DNA of 33,059 nt from JBDTME01 sp964583795 (GTDB lineage Bacteria; Patescibacteriota; Microgenomatia; UBA1400; PJMF01), in assembly GCA_964583795.1 (NCBI GenBank), contig CAZOWX010000021.1, positions 1 to 33,059 on the forward strand, written 5' to 3'. Below, one piece after another: positions 28,447 to 33,059 of the stretch (position 1 is the stretch's first letter; each line of letters begins with the position of its first letter). Made by a program: the position numbers and the translations under genes. The notes under the pieces were generated by a model. That model ran no database searches and was not told the origin of the DNA. It worked only from the letters and a program-made list of their open reading frames with translations.

Positions 28447-28710
28447 TTATCGATAAACGCTGTGAGTGCCTACATCCACAAACAACACTTCGCCTTCTTT
28501 GGTAAAACGAAATATAATTCGATAGTGGTAATCAATTGAGAATGACCAATATTGCTCAAGTTTCCCCGTAAGTTTATGTGTTTTGAGTGTTGGCGAAAAT
28601 GGATCTGTTCGAAATATTTCTTCCCGTTTTTCAGCTTTTTTACGAACTTGAATCGGTAACTTGTGATAGTTTTTCGCAAACGTCGGAGTAAAGAAAACAA
28701 TATATGACAT
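28447..28710 (-). CDS. RelE/ParE-superfamily type II toxin
   Basis: The 87-residue basic protein has a RelE-like fold pattern: YIVFFTPTFAKNYHKLPIQV (first strand and helix), KHKLTGKLEQYWSFSIDYHY in the centre with a variant of the Lys-Leu-x-Gly motif, then RIIFRFTKEGEVLFVDVGTH at the end. In this family the Lys/Arg/His residues near the end cut mRNA at the ribosome or inhibit gyrase; which one is not evident. ATG 28710 shares one base with the antitoxin stop (TAATG), so it is translationally coupled, antitoxin first. Confidence 0.82.
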   Translation of the reverse strand: MSYIVFFTPTFAKNYHKLPIQVRKKAEKREEIFRTDPFSPTLKTHKLTGKLEQYWSFSIDYHYRIIFRFTKEGEVLFVDVGTHSVYR

Positions 28711-28985
28711 TATGTTAGATCAGCCAAAGATGTCAGTGGTTTTGCCTGACCGGATCGATACTCAGATTCACTTTGTTGAATATCTTTTAGGGCTACTTGT
28801 TCAGCTTGCTGCTGCTCTAAATCTACTAACTTTTGCCAACGTTCAAAGTCAAGTAATACCACATATGGCGTGTTATGCCTGAGGAAAATCAGCTCTTCTC
28901 CATCTTGTACTGCATCAGCAAAATCAGAGTACTTCCGAGGTAATGCTGAAATTGGCTTTAGCTGAGAAAGATTAACATTTTTCAT
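28710..28985 (-). CDS. Phd/YefM-type antitoxin
   Basis: The 91-residue protein has an N-terminal Phd/YefM DNA-binding part: SQLKPISALPRKYSDFADAV, QDGEELIFLRHNTPYVVLLD and FERWQKLVDLEQQQAEQVAL. The acidic, flexible C-terminus (KDIQQSESEYRSGQAKPLTS) would wrap the toxin. It directly precedes the toxin gene. A good sigma-70 promoter overlaps a perfect inverted repeat that also covers the start codon, consistent with autorepression by the toxin-antitoxin complex. Confidence 0.82.
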   Translation of the reverse strand: MKNVNLSQLKPISALPRKYSDFADAVQDGEELIFLRHNTPYVVLLDFERWQKLVDLEQQQAEQVALKDIQQSESEYRSGQAKPLTSLADLT

Positions 28986-29024
28986 AATTAATTACATTTT
29001 ATATTACACAATTAATTATGTCAA
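28983..29024 (-). promoter_or_regulatory. Toxin-antitoxin promoter and operator
   Basis: On the minus strand TTGACA (29024-29019), 17 bases, TAAAAT (29001-28996): a near-consensus sigma-70 promoter. CATAATTAATT (28983-28993) and AATTAATTATG (29010-29020) form a perfect 11-base inverted repeat. One arm covers the start codon, the other the end of the -35 box. Confidence 0.8.
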
Positions 29025-29027
29025 CCA

Positions 29028-29702
29028 TTACAACAACACCCAATCCCCAATCAAAAAGTACCACTGAATCAATCGATATTCTGATGCGCTAAATATGGTA
29101 TTCACGCTTTGCGCGATAAAAAGAGCGACTAGCACTCCCAAGACAATACCAAACAAGTTCATTACTTTAAAAACAAAGAAAAGCAGCTGATTAGGAAAGT
29201 GTCGCATCACAAGCAGGTTGACAATACGGGTCAGTGAAAACACGACCATAATCGGAACGATCATAAAAGCAACGAAAGCATTGAACTGAACCACGTTTCG
29301 TATTCCCTCAAAAACAATTGCATTCCAAGCGTTCAACGCCACAATGATTGAAAACGAAAAATCAGCCACTAACTTGAGTTGCAACAAAGAATTCTTGTTC
29401 TTAAAAAACAGCTTCTGCAGAATAAAACTAAAAACAGTGATACCCAAAAGATACTGAACATCACTCCAATGATCCCCCGCCAAATATACAAAAAAAAGTC
29501 CAAAAAAGAGTAAGGGTTGGGAAATATAACTTGAGAGGAAAATGGTTTTAAATGGAACGATGAGCAGTTCAATAAGCGTTTGGGTTAGAGTTGGATGTGC
29601 CAATGCTCGCTCACTAAAAAACTTTTTCCCGAATAAACGAAATGGGTAGACATCTGCATTAATGCTTTGTAGTGTTTTGTCGAAGTAAGTGTTGTGTTTC
29701 AT
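29028..29702 (-). CDS. Hypothetical multi-pass membrane protein
   Basis: The protein has 224 residues. A soluble N-terminus (YFDKTLQSINADVYPFRLFG) is followed by about six hydrophobic helices (PLLFFGLFFVYLAGDHW, VQYLLGITVFSFILQKLFF, FSFSIIVALNAWNAIVF, NAFVAFMIVPIMVVFSLTRI, VMNLFGIVLGVLVALFIAQS, YFLIGDWVLL). No transporter signature is recognised. It lies upstream of the toxin-antitoxin pair with its own start and no clear Shine-Dalgarno. The KFFSERALAHPTL segment resembles a cytoplasmic amphipathic helix. Confidence 0.72.
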   Translation of the reverse strand: MKHNTYFDKTLQSINADVYPFRLFGKKFFSERALAHPTLTQTLIELLIVPFKTIFLSSYISQPLLFFGLFFVYLAGDHWSDVQYLLGITVFSFILQKLFFKNKNSLLQLKLVADFSFSIIVALNAWNAIVFEGIRNVVQFNAFVAFMIVPIMVVFSLTRIVNLLVMRHFPNQLLFFVFKVMNLFGIVLGVLVALFIAQSVNTIFSASEYRLIQWYFLIGDWVLL

Positions 29703-29802
29703 AACTCATTGCTCAAACTGCAACAGTAACCTTTCTTACCAACTTTTTCAGTACTTCTCTCATGTCCAACTCTCGGACTCAGATAACAAACAAACTTGAA
29801 AT

Positions 29803-30402
29803 CTATTTCCTGGCCAACCTGTCCTCTATCATCACCGCTAGTGGCTTAAAACTCAGTTGCTCATCAGATAGATGTAAAACCTCTTGATGCCAGGCAATTC
29901 GCTGCTTTACATACTCTAGATCACTACCATCAATTTCCATCTCACCCGTCCAACCAAGTACATCAGTCTCTTCCGCACAAAACTCTAATTCTTGCACTGT
30001 ATCTTGCCACACAAACCCTTGCTTTTTCTCAATAAAGTACACTTCGTGAAAACCAAGGTCGTGAAGAATTTGCTGACATTCATTAAACGTTCCAGTAAAA
30101 ATGGTCTTCTTTCCTTCTGGATACACTGATCGCTTAAATGAAAATCCGCCTTCATGCCTCACTTCATCTTTAGTAAGATAAATAGCGGTAGGTAAATCTG
30201 GCTTTCGCCAATCTCGAATCCGCAGCGTCTTTTCTAAACTATTCCACTCTCCCACCAAAGGTTTGAAGTAATGATCCGTGAATGCATACTCTTTAATTAG
30301 TTTTACGTTGAGCTTGGCAACTGTCTTATGAAACTCAGCAATGTCATCGATACGAAATCGGACTTCTGTTTCAAATGGCTTGTTGTCAGTGAGATCTCCC
30401 AT
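29803..30402 (-). CDS. CYTH-domain protein (class IV adenylate cyclase/triphosphatase-like)
   Basis: The 199-residue protein starts at MGDLTDNKPFETEVRFRI. The opening Glu-Thr-Glu-Val-Arg is the ExExK-type signature strand of CYTH proteins (Lys replaced by Arg). KTLRIRDW, GGFSFKRSVYPEGKKTIF, QGFVWQDTVQELEFCAEETD and GEMEIDGSD give the remaining charged strands of the tunnel. Such proteins bind triphosphates with Mg2+, acting as thiamine triphosphatases, polyphosphatases or CyaB cyclases; the reaction here is undetermined. ATG 30402 is confirmed by TATAAT six bases upstream; an ATG further upstream at 30438 would lie before the promoter. Confidence 0.82.
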   Translation of the reverse strand: MGDLTDNKPFETEVRFRIDDIAEFHKTVAKLNVKLIKEYAFTDHYFKPLVGEWNSLEKTLRIRDWRKPDLPTAIYLTKDEVRHEGGFSFKRSVYPEGKKTIFTGTFNECQQILHDLGFHEVYFIEKKQGFVWQDTVQELEFCAEETDVLGWTGEMEIDGSDLEYVKQRIAWHQEVLHLSDEQLSFKPLAVMIEDRLARK

Positions 30403-30408
30403 GAAATA

Positions 30409-30414
30409 ATTATA
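30409..30414 (-). promoter_or_regulatory. -10 box of the CYTH gene
   Basis: TATAAT on the minus strand, exactly six bases before ATG 30402. Confidence 0.7.
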
Positions 30415-30488
30415 CCGCAGACTAACCGAGACAAGCAAAACTATCCTGACAATTAAGCGCTGTATCTAGTTTTTAAAAGTTGAATAAA

Positions 30489-30965
30489 TCAATTCCCATT
30501 CAACAAAAACCGCCGGATACTGTTATAGAGCAGTAAAAAGTTATTTGGAAGATATTCTAAAATTGATGCCAAAATCAGCAATGACAAGAACAAGTGAAAA
30601 AAAGAGTTCAAAAGAACAAACTCGTAAATTGCAAACTTTCCCTGCTTCTTTTTATACTCCTCAACCGTATAGATGAAAGCTCTCCCCGTCTCCTTTGAAC
30701 TTGATCGAGAAATAACAATTTTATGAAAAATTAATGCATATATTTCTATAAATTGGTCAAACATCATTCCAAGCGTCAAAAAGGAAACAATAAAAATACC
30801 ACTTCCTTTCTCTTGCACAACAAAACTCACCCCTACAAACACTAAAAAAAGTATGATGCTCAGCGGAATCTTCCCTTTGCCGATATGAAAAGCCCATGCA
30901 ACAAACCAACCATAATGCTCTTGAGCATAGCGCGCAGCTTTTTTGTTTGAATTAAAAGTTGGCAT
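30489..30965 (-). CDS. Hypothetical membrane protein
   Basis: The 158-residue protein has about three or four hydrophobic helices: GKIPLSIILFLVFVGVSFVV, SGIFIVSFLTLGMMFDQFIE and VLLNSFFHLFLSLLILASIL. Between them is a basic loop (ISRSSSKETGRAFIYTVEEY). No family is recognised. There is no Shine-Dalgarno; a TATACT box at 30998-30993 (minus strand) would give a leader of about 20 bases. It could be a small channel-like or scaffold protein, but nothing in the sequence shows it. Confidence 0.65.
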   Translation of the reverse strand: MPTFNSNKKAARYAQEHYGWFVAWAFHIGKGKIPLSIILFLVFVGVSFVVQEKGSGIFIVSFLTLGMMFDQFIEIYALIFHKIVISRSSSKETGRAFIYTVEEYKKKQGKFAIYEFVLLNSFFHLFLSLLILASILEYLPNNFLLLYNSIRRFLLNGN

Positions 30966-31095
30966 AGAGAAGGTAAGTTGCGTTACTCAACAAGTATATA
31001 GTATGTTCAAACTTTAACTTAGTCATGCTGTTCTTGAAAGATTTACTTGAACCAAAACAATTCCTCAAAACCTAAGAAATACTCAGATCTGGCTA

Positions 31096-31101
31096 TATAA
31101 T
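31096..31101 (+). promoter_or_regulatory. -10 box of the GrpB-like gene
   Basis: TATAAT, exactly six bases before ATG 31108. Confidence 0.7.
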
Positions 31102-31107
31102 ACAACA

Positions 31108-31635
31108 ATGGCCAAGTTACACCTGGTTCCTAACCAACTCAATAAAAGCAAAATAGTTTTTGCGGCCGAAAAAGCCTCACTTTTACAGCTCCTAAATTCT
31201 TTTCAAGTTCAAATTGAACATATCGGCAGCACTGCCCTCCATCAATCACTGACCAAACCAATTCTTGATATTTTACTCGTCGCACAAACACCAAAGGATC
31301 AAACAACGATCGCTACACTCTTGGTTAACTTTGGGTATTCTCAGGGGGAATTAAACCGAAAACAAACAAAACTTTTTTTCTATAAAGACATACACGACAG
31401 TTCGACCCGTTTCATTGAAAGCATTCACCTCCACTTAGCGTATAAAAACACTCCAAACCGACACGATCTCGTAAGTATTCCGATCAGAGATTATTTATTG
31501 AACCATCCAAAAGAAGTGAAAGCGTACAATGCCCAAAAGAGACGCTTAGCTGATGCTGGGAACTATGACCGACGTTTTTATGCCCTACACAAAGAACCCT
31601 ATATCAAAAAACTGATCGATAAAGTGATGCAATAG
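31108..31635 (+). CDS. GrpB/UPF0157-family nucleotidyltransferase-like protein
   Basis: The 175-residue protein contains the family hallmark VQIEHIGSTALHQSLTKPIL followed by DILLVAQTP, in which Gly-Ser and the Asp of KPxxDI form the nucleotidyltransferase-like active site. IHLHLAYKNT and IPIRDYLLNHPKEVKAYNAQ with KRRLAD complete the usual GrpB C-terminal pattern. Members are predicted nucleotidyltransferases; a fused form acts with dephospho-CoA kinase in some bacteria. TATAAT lies six bases upstream. It converges with speD. Confidence 0.88.
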   Translation: MAKLHLVPNQLNKSKIVFAAEKASLLQLLNSFQVQIEHIGSTALHQSLTKPILDILLVAQTPKDQTTIATLLVNFGYSQGELNRKQTKLFFYKDIHDSSTRFIESIHLHLAYKNTPNRHDLVSIPIRDYLLNHPKEVKAYNAQKRRLADAGNYDRRFYALHKEPYIKKLIDKVMQ

Positions 31636-31639
31636 GTTT

Positions 31640-31685
31640 GAGTTCAACTCATTTTATATGTTCTGAGAAAATCACCGTACCGGTG
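31640..31685. other. Two small hairpins between convergent genes
   Basis: GAGTT, C, AACTC (31640-31650) and CACCG, TAC, CGGTG (31673-31685). They lie between the ends of the GrpB-like gene and speD. No T run follows on the plus strand, so terminator function is uncertain. Confidence 0.3.
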
Positions 31686-31745
31686 AGGATGTGCTGTTCA
31701 GCCCTTACATTAGAGTAGCATCTTCTTTCACTTTTTTAAGTAAAT

Positions 31746-32084
31746 TTAAAATTTACTTTCCACAATATTCCACTGTTGATCAGTGCTTAATTCAGAAAAA
31801 ATCTGTTGCATCTGTTGCTTTTCTGGCTCTCCAAAGTTTTTACAACTCACCAAAGTGAGCTGAACATATCCCCGCTCCGGCCAGGTGTGAATTGCTAAAT
31901 GAGACTCTGAAAGAAGAATGATCAGCGTAATTCCTTGTGGAGAAAACTGATGAAAATATGATTGAAGCGATCGATATTTCAGACTCTCAACCGTACTTTG
32001 ACACAACTTTTTCAGTAGTAGCATGTTATTGGCACTCTCAGCAAAAACACCTCGTAACTCGACAGTCACAGTGTAAACTTTCAT
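31746..32084 (-). CDS. speD: S-adenosylmethionine decarboxylase proenzyme
   Basis: The 112-residue protein starts at MKVYTVTVELRGV. The processing and catalytic block reads LLSESHLAIHTWPERGYVQL followed by TLVSC. Ser61 in Glu-Ser-His is the self-cleavage site that becomes the pyruvoyl group. His66 and Cys81 match the processing His and catalytic Cys of the Thermotoga-type enzyme with a uniform two-residue offset. It decarboxylates SAM to the aminopropyl donor for spermidine; no spermidine synthase is in the window. ATG 32084 is preferred over the 137-residue reading, with TACCAT six bases upstream. It is divergent from the DUF4178 gene, with a shared palindromic promoter. Confidence 0.92.
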   Translation of the reverse strand: MKVYTVTVELRGVFAESANNMLLLKKLCQSTVESLKYRSLQSYFHQFSPQGITLIILLSESHLAIHTWPERGYVQLTLVSCKNFGEPEKQQMQQIFSELSTDQQWNIVESKF

Positions 32085-32090
32085 CGAGAT

Positions 32091-32100
32091 ATGGTACCAT
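32091..32100. promoter_or_regulatory. Palindromic bidirectional -10 element
   Basis: ATGGTACCAT is a perfect 10-base palindrome. It presents TACCAT to both strands: six bases before speD (ATG 32084, minus) and seven bases before the DUF4178 gene (ATG 32108, plus). Confidence 0.6.
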
Positions 32101-32107
32101 AAAAAGC

Positions 32108-33059
32108 ATGGTCTCCCCAGAGGAAACTTCCCCACGATCTCATCTTCAAATTGGCACACGTGGTAGAGTCGCTGACATTGACTTACATCTTCAAGGATAC
32201 ATACGAAACATGGCCTCTGACGATGAAGATACTTGGTACTGGGAAGAGTGGTACTGTGGGACAGTACATGATCAAGAAATTTGGATCGAATTTGATGAAG
32301 AAAGTGGCGAGTACACTCTTTTTAAGAAACTTCCAGATGTAACAGCTAATCAAGATAATAATGGGCAGTTGGGTAGAAATATTCAACTGAGTTCTGGTGA
32401 GTCTTTTTACGTTACTGAGAAGGCTGATGCCACTATCATTGCTGCTCTTGGATACTTGCCAGAAGGTCACGAACTCAATACTCAATTCACCTACTACGAG
32501 AGCTCAACTCGCCGTCAGCAAAGTTATACAGTAGAGGTTTCTGATGAAGTTGAAGTGTTTAAAGGTGAGAAAATGCACCCCAAAGAACTCTTCACAGCAC
32601 TCCAATTGCAGTCAGCTCTCAATAAGTGGGAATGGGCACAACAGCTGGAAAAAAGAAATCGCTTTGTAGAAATAATAAGTTGGATGGTTGCTGCTGTTTG
32701 TATTGTCGCTGTTGTCATGGGTCTAGTAAGCGGCACAACCGTTTACGAACAAAGTATTGTTACCTGCACTTCCACGAAAACGGCCTGTGGTACAGAAGAG
32801 ATACAAGTAGGCCCATTTCGTTTGGAAAAAGTGAACAGAGCACATCGGATTGAAATCGAAGCAGCATCGGGAATTTCGGCACAAAATTGGCAAAGCGTAC
32901 TGGTTACACTGATGAATAAAGACCAACAACCCGTTTCAGCAATGTCAGGTGAGTTTTGGCTCGAAAACTGGGTTGAAAATGGTGAGCGTGGAACTGAGTC
33001 CAATACTTCTGCAAAAAAATATTTCAGGTTAACCCAAGAAGGTCAATACTATGCAAAGA
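32108..33059 (+). CDS. DUF4178-domain membrane protein, 3' partial
   Basis: The frame is open from ATG 32108 to the right edge, giving 317 visible residues. The N-terminal half (SHLQIGTRGRVADIDLHLQG, DTWYWEEWYC, IWIEFDEESGEYTLFKKL) fits DUF4178, with its Tyr-x-Trp-x-Glu-Trp core. One transmembrane helix follows at about residues 187-210 (ISWMVAAVCIVAVVMGLVSG). A beta-rich outer domain then starts with paired cysteines (VTCTSTKTACG) and runs off the window. DUF4178 genes are known to cluster with speD, spermidine-synthase-like genes and DUF350 in many bacteria, matching the divergent speD here. Its biochemical role is not known. Confidence 0.8.
   Translation, partial: MVSPEETSPRSHLQIGTRGRVADIDLHLQGYIRNMASDDEDTWYWEEWYCGTVHDQEIWIEFDEESGEYTLFKKLPDVTANQDNNGQLGRNIQLSSGESFYVTEKADATIIAALGYLPEGHELNTQFTYYESSTRRQQSYTVEVSDEVEVFKGEKMHPKELFTALQLQSALNKWEWAQQLEKRNRFVEIISWMVAAVCIVAVVMGLVSGTTVYEQSIVTCTSTKTACGTEEIQVGPFRLEKVNRAHRIEIEAASGISAQNWQSVLVTLMNKDQQPVSAMSGEFWLENWVENGERGTESNTSAKKYFRLTQEGQYYAK

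Noticed and set aside
31636..31745. Riboswitch or attenuator for speD
   Set aside because: The hairpins lie downstream of speD, between convergent genes, not in its leader; the speD mRNA appears leaderless.

Overview
The window looks like a chromosomal segment of a small-genome bacterium, most likely of the Candidate Phyla Radiation (Patescibacteria). This is inferred from the gene families present, the many small hypothetical membrane proteins, TrmB-type regulators, the secreted 'CPDGSSVGR' cysteine motif, and dispersed GTCATCC...GGATC repeats that run into gene ends. TGA, TAA and TAG all end recognisable genes, so I see no sign of a UGA-recoded lineage. No rRNA, tRNA or CRISPR array was seen.

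Layout. (1) 1-1145: a PGM1-type ATP-grasp ligase cut by the left edge. (2) 1463-6253: a [NiFe]-hydrogenase module: hypC, a DMT permease, a DUF6390-like protein and a maturation-protease-like protein on the plus strand, converging on the large and small subunit genes on the minus strand. No diaphorase subunit and no other hyp gene is present. (3) 6429-8360: a truncated DMT permease, then a TrmB-family regulator divergent from a protein that resembles only the TrmB effector domain, with paired operators between them. (4) 8454-17201: a HAD phosphatase / unknown / MFS operon, a VOC protein, a secreted cysteine-rich protein, several unknowns, a GT-A-like protein, and a gene interrupted by an early amber codon. 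(5) 17249-17982: an IS1595/ISXO2-type insertion sequence with inverted repeats and a target duplication. (6) 18003-23709: an ACT-domain protein, a two-gene LysO-type exporter with DUF2000, two inositol-monophosphatase paralogues (one with an altered active site), DUF167 and a second ATP-grasp ligase. (7) 23737-28985: two large unknown proteins, a broken GIY-YIG gene, a 2-hydroxyacid dehydrogenase divergent from a second TrmB regulator, and a RelE/Phd-type toxin-antitoxin pair. (8) 29028-33059: membrane proteins, CYTH, GrpB, and speD divergent from a DUF4178 membrane protein that runs off the right edge.

Regulation. A recurrent start architecture is visible. A TANNNT -10 hexamer is followed by exactly six (sometimes five, seven or eight) bases and then the start codon, with no Shine-Dalgarno sequence. 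This implies widespread leaderless transcripts, and I used it to choose many starts. Clear Shine-Dalgarno sites occur at only a few genes. A TGTCCA-N5/6-TGGACA palindrome sits at the promoters of both TrmB genes and of the orphan effector-domain gene.

Intergenic space is occupied mainly by palindromic repeats. The two longest gaps, 1146-1462 and 22488-22875, hold these repeats and promoters and no gene I can support. Several genes end inside repeats and take their last residues or stop codon from them.
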